From Amphirosellinia nigrospora (taxonomy: Eukaryota; Ascomycota; Sordariomycetes; Xylariales; Xylariaceae): a stretch of 64,000 bases of DNA. The number at the start of each line of letters is the position of its first letter. The stretch's first letter is position 1. Of this stretch, positions 10,799 to 22,811 are shown piece after piece. The notes below the pieces were generated by a model. It had not been told where the DNA came from. It saw nothing but the letters and a program-made list of their open reading frames with translations, and did not search any database. A program made the translations under genes and the position numbers. The stretch covers positions 8,343,569 to 8,407,568 of the forward strand of contig SCHM01000002.1 of assembly GCA_004123355.1 (NCBI GenBank), in the 5' to 3' direction.

Positions 10799-13263
10799 TT
10801 CCCGATACTAATCCTATTGTCAAGGGCGGAGAGAGAAAAAGAGAGACAAAAGAGAAGTTGGTGGTTGTGGAAGGCGGCAACGACCTGGTGGGATCAAATC
10901 GAAAGTCCTTGGATCGACGTTTGCTGTTGTATTTGCGCCGAGGTAGATATAGATCGTCGTGGGAAATGGCTAGCGAGTGAATGCTCGGTGGGTGATTGAG
11001 TAGTTGGAGTGAATGAGTGTTTCGGATAGGAGAGAGCGCGAATGTACTTATGTATTATTGAGCGAGGGCCTGTTGGGTTCAGTCCTCCTTTTAGCGTACC
11101 AGATAGTCAGTTGGAGATCCCGTCTTTCAATGCCTTGGGCACCTGATACAGAAATGTAATACAATACCCAAACACTCAGGTAGGTACCTCGGTGACTCTA
11201 AGTTACACGAGTAAGAGGAAAGTATACGCACTAGAGCGTAATAGGTAGTATTTAATAGAATGTATGTGCTTATGTGTAGAGAGGGCGAGTGCTGGGGGGA
11301 AGTGGGGCCCAATGGTGGGGATCCATGTCAAGGCCCCATACTGACGGAATGCTCTGTAATAAACCGGCGGCAAGGGCTCCTAACAGAACTCCTGACTCGT
11401 ACCAGCACGGGCAGAGCAACCTATGCACAAACATGATGACCCTTGATCTTCATTCGAACGTGTCGGTTAGGTAGGTACCTACCTGGGCGATGTCTCGACA
11501 TCCATCTTTTGCCACTTACTTATCCAGCATTACACACTGGTGCGCATCTGACATTCCGGTTATAAGATTGAGCCTCGGTTGAGGGATTCGGCCAGTCTTC
11601 TACAGATAATAGCAACAAATTCAAACCCTAACAAAATGCCAGGGCAACATTCATGGGCGGTAAATTTGAGGAGTTATGTATAATACTTATATGATACGTA
11701 TTTACGAGCTTACCGCCATTACGTGAGCTGGGCGTTTCGTTACTACTACCACACACATACCAAGCCGATAATGCTCACTCAAAGGCTGAAAAGAATATTT
11801 TCACCTTACGCTGACAAGGAAAGACGTGTATTTGGACTATAACTGTATTAGCCATGTACATGATGAGTTGTCTGGCCTCTATGCTCCCGGGCAGGGTTCA
11901 AGCAGGAAGAATAAGCACGCAGTAGATAGCCCAACCGATGAGCAACATGAGGGACCCGTTTAGCCCGCTTATGCCTACAAACCATCATGTAGAGTGATGT
12001 GTCGAGCGAGAGGGGATCTGGACCGTAAGTTATCTTGGACAGACGATCACTATTGGCTTAACCTCGCTTACCTAAGTTAACAAGTTCTAGTAAATCAGAA
12101 AGGGGATATTGGAACAAATCACTTGACATTATCAAATTTGTGCGACGATCTCGATTCTACTTATTGTAAAGACGTATGCATGCCACGTCTCTCACTTTAT
12201 TTCACAGGTTTAAATAATACGCCGATGTAATTTCACCTTATCCAACTTCAGACGCTTCAGGCAGGTCTGAGTCTATGCGGGCTCGCATAGACAGTAAAAA
12301 ATAATCGCGACATTGGTCGGGTATGAAAGCAATCGGCTGAAATGATAGGCATCGTACATATATAAAAAGCGTAGGCAAATACTACCTAACCGAGTGCAGT
12401 ACCTGATATAACCTCTTTTGCTTTGTTCTCATGTTCCCGTGATTAAGTACATACGAGGGGGGCAGCCATCCTAGAGAGAGAACCTAGATCTATGTACCAC
12501 GCCGTGTACGACCGTCCCAGCAGCGCTATCCGATTAGTGGGTGGTAGCCTAAAGGGATGTAGGCAAAGTATCCAGGTGCAGGCGGGGTGGGGCGCGGAAC
12601 ACGACGCCCCTGGTGCCAGTGGGTGGGTGCACTGGGTGTTTCTGCTGCCGGGTGACAAGGCAAGGCCACCTGCCCCATTCTCTGGCCTGTTCTGTTGCCA
12701 TTGCCATCTACCTATCTTGGTTTCCGAATTCTCAACCTCCCATCCACATCCACCATCCAATCTTACCACCCACAACCAACTGCCCCTGCCGACCGCCGAC
12801 CGCACGATATCCGTCGCAGTCGACGTGCCGCCACGACCCAGCGCCGCATCTCATAGTTTCCGCCAACGTAGAAGGAGCAAGTGTTTTTGATACGATTGCT
12901 TGGTGCAGGTGATTGATTGGGGGGCGTGCACGCCGGGCGGACTCGGGAGCACTTCGACCAAGGCAACTCGGTCGGCCGTCTTGCGCGCGACTTGCCACCG
13001 TCACCACCACCGCTGGCCCTTAACAATACCTCCGCATTTGATATCAGCATCGCTATCGCCCACGGTTCATCGAGCGCATAGTTGGATATTGGAAGCCTGC
13101 CGTCACCGCCTCCAGGTCTCCTCGGGCTTGCTGACGTTGTTCCCGCTGATCGGCATTCGGTCCCTGGGATCTTCGCCAATTTCTTCGGCCATCAAAGCCC
13201 TCCTCTTCGCCGCTGACCGGTCGCGTCCAGAATCAATTACGCTGTCTGATCTCGATGGCGGCC
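10799..13263. other. Intergenic, divergent promoters of E2 and MED19
   Basis: About 2.5 kb between two divergently transcribed genes. It holds AGGTACCT motifs at 11178-11190 and a palindromic copy (ttaggtaggtacctacct) at 11466-11483. From about 12440 the DNA turns C/T-rich with overlapping open frames on both strands (12443-13274). I read this as long leader or promoter sequence for MED19, because no family motif is visible. Confidence 0.45.
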
Positions 13264-14551
13264 ATGTCCTTTAACCCTCAGACACCCAGAGCCCTTCCCA
13301 GTTCTCTCCAAGCGTGGTGGACCAGGGATTGAGCATGAATATTTCGATGACTTCCACCGCAACCTCGTTGCCTACTGTGAGCCATAGTCTCCTCTCTTCA
13401 TCCTCATATCAATTCTTGGACCTAGCATCGCAAGACCGATAGTATCTTGACTATTCTCCGCCGGCCGTCAAAATTAACTCTCTCCCCATTGCCTTTCGAT
13501 GCATTGTGATAGCACTAACCTTGATCTAGCCAGCGCATAGCGTGAATGGGTCCAATGTGGTACCGACGGTTCTCAGGATACTGCGATGACGGACGTGTCT
13601 TCAAATAAGCGGAAATACTCCTTCGGTGAAACCGGAGCCCACTCACAGAAGAAAGTCCAGCTCGAGGACCCCCGCAAAATCGGTATTAACGATCTACACT
13701 TGGATGTCGGCGAAAATACCTCCTCTGCAGAATTCGTAAGGCTCCTCTAATGTCTCAAGAGTCTCTACCATTCTTGTTACGGGGAGTCTCTTTTTGATAG
13801 AGATGTTCTTGTAACCTCAAAGTGGTCTAAGTAGCCGACACGTGAGAGTATCCTTGTTGACACAGTTTTTCATCTAGCCCATTCTATATCTTCGCCGCGC
13901 ATGTCGGAAGACTTGTTCGGAAGTTTGGCTTGACAGGCATTGCCGCCGAGGTTGCCCGTACCAAACCTAATGGAGAAAAGAATGCGCTGCGCAAGACATA
14001 TAAGGGTCAGATCAAGACATTGGGCCTCAGTGGCCATTTCGACGTCGTTAAGAAGGAACAATCGGCATTTATGGAGTTGCTGATGGTCGCTGAAGAGGAT
14101 TGGCAGAATCGCGCCGTATCAGGAAAGGACATCGAGAGGGGGTTCAGTTCGGCCCATCTATCCAACTTAACGAGAGCAACGACATTGGCAAAAGGACAAA
14201 TACCAAAGGCGCTATGGGATAGTTCTGTCTTGGGAGATCTAGCACCCGGACATACCTCAAAAAAAGCCAGTTCAGATCAAGTTCCACGAGCCACAGCTCC
14301 CAACACCCCCGCGTTATCGGCCACAGGTGCTACTCAGAAACCGAACAAGCCGCTAGCGCCCCAAATAGACCGCGCACGTCGATTAGGCAAGAAAAGGAGC
14401 TACCAGGATACTAGTTTCGAGAGGCTATGGGGAAGGATACGACGATGATACGGGCGGTTATTCGACGGGTGATGGTGATGATCGGTCGAATAAGCTAAAG
14501 AGAAGAAAACAGGTGCACTCGTCAGATCATCCGTTATCTAGAATCTCTTAG
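13264..14551 (+). CDS. Mediator subunit MED19 (ROX3)
   Basis: MED19 is a head-module subunit of Mediator that bridges activators and RNA polymerase II in the nucleus. Three exons: 13264-13376, 13530-13735 and 13878-14551. The start MSFNPQTP and PAHSVNGS are typical of filamentous-fungal MED19. The core follows: [20 protein letters not shown], then [39 protein letters not shown], and [18 protein letters not shown] basic tail ([25 protein letters not shown]) ends the protein. Five breaks interrupt it: CCC 13285-13287, CC 13563-13564, AAAA 13713-13716, TTT 13924-13926, and one near 14421. The first four are cured by adding one base to the run. The intron phases agree only after correction, which supports the reading. 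Corrected length is about 331 residues. Confidence 0.87.
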
Positions 14552-15057
14552 CTGATCGGTTATGACAGAACCCTAACGGCCCACCGCTTAGTGGGCGCAT
14601 TTGACTATGATACCCCGGAAGCTGAAGGACGGCGGTGCAGAGTTGCCGTAAGGTTGTAAAATATTCCGGAAAGGTGCCAGTAAAGCTACAAGTCCTATCT
14701 CTTGAGACAGCTTGACGGTTTTCCACCATTACTTCATGGTTCATGATTTTAGCAAGGCGCCAGGCGTTGGGCATGAGATTTATACATTCACACTAGGGCG
14801 GCCAATGTTCGAGTTTTTGGAGTTTCCCAAAAAAAAATAATTTGGCGATCATAACAGAAACGGGTCCCAAAGCCGCTGGCAAGTGGCGCATACATGCACA
14901 AGCGCCTTTAGCTAGACAATACAAAAAATAAAACACTAGTTGAGGGTATAAGCCTACTGTGAATTGGGTATTCATTCATTCAATTAGCTCTTCCTCGCTC
15001 GAACGACCCCAATGTTGAAATGGGCGTGTAGATCGTGAATTGGGAGCTAGTAAAAGC
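14552..15057. other. Intergenic between convergent genes
   Basis: Roughly 500 bp between the 3' ends of MED19 and the F-box gene, including an A9 run at 14829-14837. No exon recognised. Confidence 0.5.
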
Positions 15058-16558
15058 TTATGATGCCATATCACATAATGACCTCAAGCGATACCACCAG
15101 TCGCTTTGGCACTCGAACTCTATACCGCCGCTCTCAAATATGGCACGAAGAAGCCCCCACTCCGACTCGTCAAAGTGATCAGAAGTAGCCTGGTCGTCAT
15201 CTGGTGTAGGGTCGGGCGGCCCACCGGATATCGAGACCGTTTGTAGATGCGGAAAGCCTCCCTCTATCGCGCACTGAGCAAACAGCCTGATGTCCTCGAA
15301 TAGATCGCGCGAGACGTTCACCAGCGTCAGGGCTACAAGCGAATCCGGCAGCTTCTCGACGAATATCCCACGACTTGGTGTATCGGGGGAGCTCGTGGCG
15401 ATACCCGACAGCGCGCCAGGGTTGAGGGTAACCGCCTCGAGAACGGGGAAGTCGCGCAGCGATTCGATGCCTTGATGCTGCTCTCGGGGCTATCCTTGGA
15501 GAAATGAAAGATCTCGAGCTGTCTCAAGGTCTGTTTGGCCGGCTCGAGGGCGACGACAATCTCGGCCGGCAGCCTGTCCATGGCCCAATGCGGCCCGAAC
15601 GAGATGTAAGTGAAGTTTTCGAGTGGCGGCAGTATTTGCAGAGGAACAACCCCTCGCGATGAAACCTGCTCTCGATAATACGTAGCCTCTTCAGATTCCG
15701 GAGGTCGAGGTCATAATCGGCCGTGATGCTGTAACATCTCTTGAGCGACAGATATTCCAGATTGGGCGAGTACCGGATGATGTCCTGCACATCGGCGAAA
15801 TTGAAGCGCCGGGATATGCTCTCCTCCTCGATCTTGAGCTCGGTGAGCGACCAGAGGCGGTTCGAGGGGTTCTTAGCCCAGATAGAAAGGCATTCATTGA
15901 AGCCCTCGGATGAGCTTGGGACCCTGAATTCAAGTGTCTTCAGGTTGGGTAGCGAGCATACCAGAAGTTGGTGGGCAAAGCTGCTGCGGCTGGATACCCC
16001 CCACAGCGCAGCGGAGCTCATCCGGATGTTTAAACGGGAACCCGCAGGCGACGCGCAACATCCCGACCAAGGCGGAATCTATTGGGAGTACTGCCTAAAG
16101 AGGTCTTCGCGATCATAATGTTTGGTATATGCTGAGGTCGTGCAACTCCTGAGAGACGATCAGTGATGGTGAGTAGGCAGAATAGCTCCATGGGATATGT
16201 GATAAGCGAGCACACGACCAGAGGTTGGCCCGTGTTAGTTCCCCGTTCATAAAAATATTGACCGGGTGGCCCGGCTTCGATAGGTGATAGATAGAGCAGC
16301 AAAAATATCAGAAGTTACATACACCTGAGTCACGACTTTTGCGAGGTATTGGTTGTTGGAAACAGTCCGAATGAAGGCTGAGAGGCTCTGGTACTGGGTC
16401 GGCCTCCCATCATTGAGATCAAACGTCTGAAACCTCTTATAGAGAAGCGGTATCCCCAACTCCCAGAGAAATCTGCAGGTGCGCGACAGGCGAGATAGAG
16501 TCTTATTATCCTGGATGTCCTCATAAATCATTTGCCAAATCTCGGTCGGGAGGTCCAT
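15058..16558 (-). CDS. F-box protein with LRR-like C-terminal region
   Basis: Start ATG at 16558. The N-terminus (MDLPTEIWQMIYEDIQD, then TLSRLSRTCRFLWELGIPLL) is an F-box, the SKP1-binding module of SCF ubiquitin ligases. Exon 1 ends at 16325 before a GT donor. The next exon boundary, somewhere in 16080-16200, could not be fixed. The distal part from about 16021 shows irregular leucine-rich units (LPNLKTLEFRVP, SPNLEYLSLKRC, LRNLKRLRIIES) and ends RLRSLCDMAS. Two breaks occur, at CCCC 15650-15653 and GGGG 15486-15489, each cured by one extra base on the coding strand. The substrate is unknown; such genes are numerous in filamentous fungi. The neighbouring E2 of CDC34 class is a plausible SCF partner biochemically, but proximity is not evidence. 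Confidence 0.7.
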
Positions 16559-17731
16559 GGTTATAGCCGTATTACATATGCCTTGGGGTTTAGGTGGTGA
16601 GATGGGATAGGATAGATAACAGCATAAGCAAGCAGCAGACAGCTCGTTTCCAGCTCCCGCGGCAAGAAAGGGAAAGCGAACGGCCACTCTAGCCAGCCCA
16701 AGAACTTCTGAATATGTCGTCCTGGTGGCTGATGGCGTAGGTGGCTGCCGCCGCAAGCGAACTGAAACCGAGAGATACTGACCGCGGCGTAAACTATGCC
16801 GTGTGGGTGTGTTGGAATGTATGTAAGTATGTAGGTTAGTTAGTATGCAGCAGCGATGAAGCAGCATTGACCGACGACCGGGCCGCCAATCAATCAGGAG
16901 GTGTGACGAGCGCTAGCCAGTCGGCTATTACCAAGATTGATCGCCTCCGAGCTATCGAACTACCCCATGCCAGCTAGGTATCCACCCCAAAGGACCCCAA
17001 GACATTAAAATAGCCCCTGTCAGCCTCTCAGCCCCACGTGAAGGCGCGGTGCGCTCCCTATTTTGTGTTATAGGCCTCCCTAATTGACCCCGAGGACGGA
17101 TTGAGGCCCCACCACGCACTATTACATACCTAAGTAGGTACCTTAGGTAGACTTCCAAAGCCAAACTAGCCAAACAAGACAACCAAATGAAATCCTAAAA
17201 ATAAAATAACGACGACGCCGAAAGAACCGCTTTATCTTGTTTTATCTATCAAGTATGCTTTCCGTTTTCTAGATTCTCTCTGGTTATATGACTTAAGTAC
17301 CTAGGTCAATATTATAGAGTTCTGGAGGTCAACTGCATGCACGTGGTTTCGTGGCTGGGCCACTCTGTCTAGGCTGCCCAAGGTTAGTATTGGTAGTAGC
17401 CTAGGTGCCTAGGTGGGTAGATACAACAATTCCGATAGAATTGCTTTCCATGGCATCTACAAAACATCTTGACAGTGAACATATACACATACATACCAAC
17501 ACTACTCTCTAGTAGACACACTATGATTTGCTGATCACCCACACAGTCGACCGAGCCTAGGGAAGTTTAGGGACGTTCCTCATAATCGGATAGGGCACGC
17601 CTCCACAGTGCCCTTGATACCACTCAGCCCTCAGCCAACCTCCAACCTTGACGCATTCTCATGACTGCTCGCAGACTTCAGCAGGCTTAGAAACCCGCTT
17701 ACCTGCGTCGTCTCATTGAACGTTCATAATC
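16559..17731. other. Intergenic, divergent promoters
   Basis: Between the F-box gene and the hydrolase gene, transcribed apart. Contains AGGTACCT-type copies at 17127-17151 and 17399-17420. An open frame continues upstream of the F-box start to 16867 on the minus strand but lacks motifs, so the ATG at 16558 beginning the F-box was preferred. Confidence 0.5.
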
Positions 17732-19940
17732 ATGAGCTCTGCCGCCGCGGACTTCAAGGCCAGCCCTGCGTCTCCTCAACCCAATAGCAACAGACCTCAA
17801 AGCCCAACAAAGTCCCCTTTTGGAGGCCTCTATAATGATCCCCGCACATCGTCTGCTCAGTCCTTGACACCCTCCCTGCCAGCGTATGAGGAAATAGAGA
17901 GACGCACTCTCTTGGTTATCTATATACACGGGTTTATGGGTAATGACACCTCGTTTCAGTCCTTCCCGGCTCATGTGCACCAGTACCTCAAGTCAGCCCT
18001 TTCGGACAGCCATGTTGTCCACTCCAAGATATATCCGAGGTACAAGACCTACAAATCTATCGATGTTGCTCGCGATAACTTCAGTCAATGGCTCGAGCCT
18101 CTCGAATCCCCCAAGACAGACATCATCCTCGTCGGACATTCGATGGGTGGGTTATTGGCTGCTGATGTTGTTCTGAAGGCAAGTTGTCCAAAACTCAATC
18201 TTTCCAGTCACACAGCTAATAAGTTGACGTAGCGGCCCTCATACCAGCAGCAAAGCCATGGTGGTTATTTCAAACATCGTATTCTCGGGGCGGTGAACTT
18301 AGATTCTCCGCTACTAGGAATGCACCCGGGCATCATCGTATCCGGAATATCTAGTCTATTCCGAAAGAATGAAACGCCAATAGCGCTGGGGGATCCATCA
18401 ATACAGTTTCCGCTTAGTCCAGGTACTACCGGTCTTCCATCGCCGAATCTCTCAATGTACTCCGTGCCATCCACTCTGTCCGAGATGCCACCCTCTCCAC
18501 CGCCACCCCCGGCGCCCTTCATGCGTCCTGCCTTGATTAATGATGTAAATTTCAATCCAAATTTACCAAATGACGTCCGCATCGAGGAGAGGACCTGGTG
18601 GAAGAATGTCGTTCATTTCGTGAAAAAGCATAATTCCGAGGGCTTAATTGACGCCGCCGCCAACCATATCATGTCGCACATGGAGTTTGGTGGCAGTATG
18701 TTTGATTTCAATTCTCTCAAAAGCCGATATGATAGTGTTCGAAAATTAGAAGATGTGGACGATTTAAAGCAGGTCGGCTTCAACCATGCGCCGCCTCAAG
18801 TCCGCTTCATTCAATACTATACTATCTGTAATGGATTTCCAAAGAAGCCAAAGGGGGAAGAGTCGGAACATAATGATGCACAAGTCACATCAGTGCGTGA
18901 TAGTTTAGAAGGGGTCCGTTCTCGCCACTCATATCATTGGATGGTCATGATCTCGAACCCCCGAGTGAGACCAAACAGGACCTCAAGGCCTTGAGCTTAT
19001 CGAATAGCGAACGATCAAGCTTGGAGCTTCTTAGTCCGGAGCCGATGATTGATGAATCCCCAGCGGTGGCAGAAGATCACTCCATTGGAAAAGAGAAGAC
19101 TATTGATACTAAATCATCTGATGAGCCTCTAGATGCCATTCACCACGACAACAACAAATATTTGGCAGATGAACATTTGACTGAGAACAAAGTTTTAGCA
19201 GCTGATATCACGCATGGTGTAGCTGCCTTAGACCTCGATCTCCCAGCTGTGCCGGAAATGCCACAAAAGCCCGAGCCGCTGAACTTGGATGATTACGCGG
19301 ATAAGGATGCCCGAAAAGCAGAAAAGGAGGCAAAACGGGTGCAAAAAGTCTATGCAAGTGCGGTAAAAGACCGCGAAAAGGCGATTAAGGATCGCGAGAA
19401 GATAATCGAGAAGCGAAGAAAGAAGCTAGCACAAGAAGCCGAGAAAAGAGCCAAGGAAGAGAAGAAGAGACGTAAGAAGGAGGATGCCGCCATCGCCTCC
19501 GCTACTGCAACCGCCACGACATCTTCCACGACGCGACGGACTCCAAAACATCATCTACCTTGAACCAAGAAACAAGTGAAAAAACCCTAGCACTGGACAC
19601 CCAGATATCACAAGTCCCGCCCCCAGAATGGACGCCAGTATCCCCCGACCTCGTAGCCAAGAAAAAAGAGAAGGAGAAGGCGAAAGAGAAGACCAAAGAC
19701 CAGGAAAGGGAAGAGAAGAAGGTGAAGCAGCGGAAGTTCTGCAACGTGCCCAAGTCCAATGGCTTAGTTGACCCGAAGTGGGTAGGCGTCTTCATGAAGG
19801 ACATGGATGAGGTGGCAGCGCACACGGGCCTCTTCTTCGCGGGCGAACACTACGAGAGCCTCGTGGGTGACGTCGGAAACACTATCGTCGAGTGGGTCCA
19901 CGCGGATATGACGAAGCGGACCATCTTGGGGTTGCAGTGA
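17732..19940 (+). CDS. Alpha/beta hydrolase (lipase/esterase-like) with charged coiled-coil tail
   Basis: Exons 17732-18178 and 18233-19940, about 718 residues. The hydrolase core has LLVIYIHGFMGNDTSFQSFP (oxyanion-hole strand-turn) and the nucleophile elbow IILVGHSMGGLLAADV, so the catalytic Ser is in GHSMG. A proline-rich insert follows, then a long K/E-rich coiled coil (about residues 440-600), and a conserved C-terminal module with KFCNVPKSNGLVDPKWVGVF and GLFFAGEHYESLVGD. The substrate is unknown. The intron uses a GC donor (AAG|GCAAGT). Two breaks, at CCCCC 18958-18962 and GG 19538-19539, are each cured by one base; the corrected length is divisible by three. The first break position is less certain than the second. 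Confidence 0.75.
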
Positions 19941-20918
19941 TCGTGCTCTGTGATGGGTTTTTGGGCGCTGGAGATAAACATGTCGTGTTACTGGATAAGT
20001 TGAGCTTCGGAGAAAACTAGGTTGTGGGATAAGGACTACGGAGGCGGTGGTAAGTTGTTACATTTAATGGATTAGGTCAATTGAAATACGCGGTGATGTC
20101 ATGATGGCACGGAATGAGCAAACTGACATCACAAGCGTTGAATAATAAGAAGCATTGCGCTTCTGCTGACATTCTGGAGTTCTATTGAGAGCTTAAATAC
20201 TAGAACGGCTAGAATTGCGCACCACTTCTTTCATGACTCTTGGTATCATAGTCTAGTTCCGTTCAAGCTGTCAGATCAACCTTTCCAGTTGAGTCATTAT
20301 ATAACCCTTGAGCACCTAGGAACCAAGCCAACATCCGCAGTATAACTCGAGAGTTTACGGGTGTCATTTCTTGAATCTGGTAGTAACTTCAAAATTTAAT
20401 CGGTGATGAGTTACCTAAAAACGGGTTGACAAAAGTGCATGAGTTGGAATATTCGCTCAAAACGTAAGGGTATGTCTTAACTTCTCAGATGAGGAAGGGT
20501 CTGCATTTCTAGGGAGTCTCATTGACATGAAGATGACCGGAGTAATAGCTCTCTAACTTGTCAATTTTGCTATATTGTGTGATAAAATAAAATAATCTGG
20601 TATGAGGCATTCGAGCAGCACTTGAACGTCACACAGGGGGTGGGCATGACCAGTTCGCTCCTGATTTGCTTCTAGCACTGCATTCACCTTTCCATTGGCC
20701 ACTCACTCTCTATCCTAGCCTATTAATTCTACTTGAGCTATCGAAGAACATAATAATAAACTTATGCATAAGCGTTTATTTTATGCGTGTGTTGGTTATG
20801 TCCCTTTAGAAGTGAAAACATCGAGGTGAAAGCCAGCTTACCCCAAAAAATATATGATAGGAGGGGGCTAAGTCAGCCATCCATCTCCCACTCTATGCAT
20901 AAGGCACACACAACACCA
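19941..20918. other. Intergenic between convergent genes
   Basis: Nearly 1 kb of AT-rich DNA between the 3' ends of the hydrolase and RIT1 genes. No exon recognised. Confidence 0.5.
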
Positions 20919-22294
20919 CTAGCCCATAAGATAGCTGTTGACGCTCTGCAGGGTTGTACGACTAGGATTAGCCTCAGGGAACGCCATCATGATACGACCC
21001 AACTTCGTCTTAATCAAGCTCTTGTTAATGACTAAATCGGGAGCGCGAGGTTTGTAGTTCCCCTCGTCGTCGAAGAACTGGCACACGAGAGCGAGTGCGA
21101 CCCCGATTGACAAGTCCTTGCCCGTCTCGCAAGCAATCAATATGCCTTTCTGCGTCGTATCTAGGGTTTTCTCGGAGCCCTGCCGGCCTTCCTTGAGGTA
21201 TGCGTCGACGAAATCGTATATGAATGCCAGAGCAACTCGAAGGTTACGGCTCGCGAGCTTTTGCTTGCCGATCCCCACTTCCATCAGCTCTGGGCTCTTT
21301 GCCCACGAGCTCTGGTCCGTGGTCTTCGGAATGAAAGTGATAGTGCAAGTGTGTGGGGGCTGCGCAAGCCCAGGCGCAGGCAACGGACTGACAAGTAGAC
21401 GAGGCGCAACCTGAACAGGGCGAGCATCCGAAGCTAGGCCAGCTATCTGGCCCGCCACGAGCGATCGGACAAGATCAGGCAAATCGGGCTCTGGCGTGGC
21501 GAGAAGCGTTTCAATATTGCTCCAGAAAATGGGCGCAGTCAAGCCAAGAGACCAGTTCTCGGTGTCATCGCCAGCGCCCTGTATGTACCCGCCTTCGCTC
21601 ATCTCTCCACCCGGCACTCGTCGTGAGCTCGTACAGCAGATCACGGGGTGGTAATCATCAAAAATATGCTGGGTTGGAACGAGCTGAGACTCCTGAGTCA
21701 CCCATATCGGCCGCACGGCTTTGATATGTGTTGACGGAGAGTCGCGACATCGATGTCGAGCGCTTTCAGCGACAACACGTGCTCCGGAATCCTAGCCTCG
21801 GCCTGGGAGTGCTCGGAGCGCGAGACGACGTTTGGCGGCGTGTAGAGTTGGTGAAGATGCGAAGCCTCGGGGAACAAGACTTGATTAAGAACACAGCACC
21901 AGATCGGAATCGTCTTGCTCAGGGCATCGGGCATCTGCTTCCCCCTCCTCGTCGAATCGACGATGATGCAGCCGTCATGCGGTCCGATGATAGACAGAAG
22001 GTGGAGATTGAGCCGCCTAGAGCTGAAATTCCACTGTCCCGTATGGCCATCAGTGCTCTTGAAGTACGCGGACCCGGCCTTGTTCTCCGGGTCGATGTAC
22101 CAGCTTCCACACCTCTCATTCGCAATCAGCGGACGGCCGAGGGCATCCGCCACCTCGTTGACGAAGTCTGCATCCTGTCTGATAGAGCGCAGACGGTTAG
22201 AGATGGATAAATTGGCCCTTTTGAGGTCAGTTAAGATGCGCGAAAAATTGTGGTTGGCTTGCGGCGAGAAGATCAGATCTGATTCGGTAGCCAT
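20919..22294 (-). CDS. Initiator tRNA 2'-O-ribosyl phosphate transferase (RIT1-like)
   Basis: Single exon, about 458 residues after correction. RIT1 adds ribosyl-phosphate to A64 of initiator tRNA-Met in fungi and plants, barring it from elongation. The N-terminal region (SDLIFSPQANHNFSRILTDL, SISNRLRSIRQDADFV) and the following GSWYIDPE, FKSTDGHTGQWNFSSRRLNL and DSTRRGKQMPDALSKTIPIW belong to this family. The C-terminal half carries the Dusp-like domain with the phosphatase-type loop GILIACETGKDLSIGVALAL. The frame breaks at the TTT run 21720-21722. One more A on the coding strand joins the two open frames and makes the length divisible by three. The gene lies head-to-tail downstream of the coiled-coil gene on the same strand, 517 bp apart. 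Confidence 0.87.
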
Positions 22295-22811
22295 GAAAGC
22301 GGCAAAGGGTTGTGACCATCGTTAGGTAAGTACTTACTTTAGGTACTTAGTCAATAGAAGCCCTGGAGTTTGTTAGTCTCGAGGTGAGCCAGTGTTCTGT
22401 ATCATAGCCGAGCGGCACAACTGTCAACTAATTCGTCAACTGGCAAGCCTATTCGAAAACCTGAAGCACGTAGGTACCTGTAGGTATAACTTTTAGGTAT
22501 AATTCCTCAACCACTTTCGCACACGTAGGTACGTAACACTTAACGCTGTAATTTATCCTATTGTGTATGGGTACATAGGACATAGGTACTTAGGTTACGC
22601 GCTATCGATGATGCTTATCTTCCACCAATTCCATCTATTGAGCACCATCATACTAGTTCTACTGCAGCTCAGGGAGGCCTGTCTCACCTGCTTGCTCATT
22701 CTAGCTTTAACACACGATTAAACGCGAAGAAGCTTTGGCAAAGGTGGTGGTTTTTGCATACACTCGTTTCTTGGAAACATGTTTTCCCTAATTCTCCCAC
22801 CGTGATCTTCT
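22295..22811. promoter_or_regulatory. RIT1 upstream region with AGGTACCT-type motifs
   Basis: About 500 bp upstream of RIT1. It contains several TAGGTA/TACCT words (22326-22346, 22470-22540, 22570-22600). No exon recognised, and no specific factor can be assigned to the motif. Confidence 0.4.

Noticed and set aside
12443-13274. Overlapping open frames of 90-140 codons on both strands
   Set aside because: GC-rich and C/T-rich leader region; no motif on either strand and no splice chain; probably the MED19 promoter and leader.
21728-22325. Plus-strand open frames of 160 and 136 codons opposite RIT1
   Set aside because: Antisense shadow of RIT1, whose family motifs are unambiguous on the minus strand.
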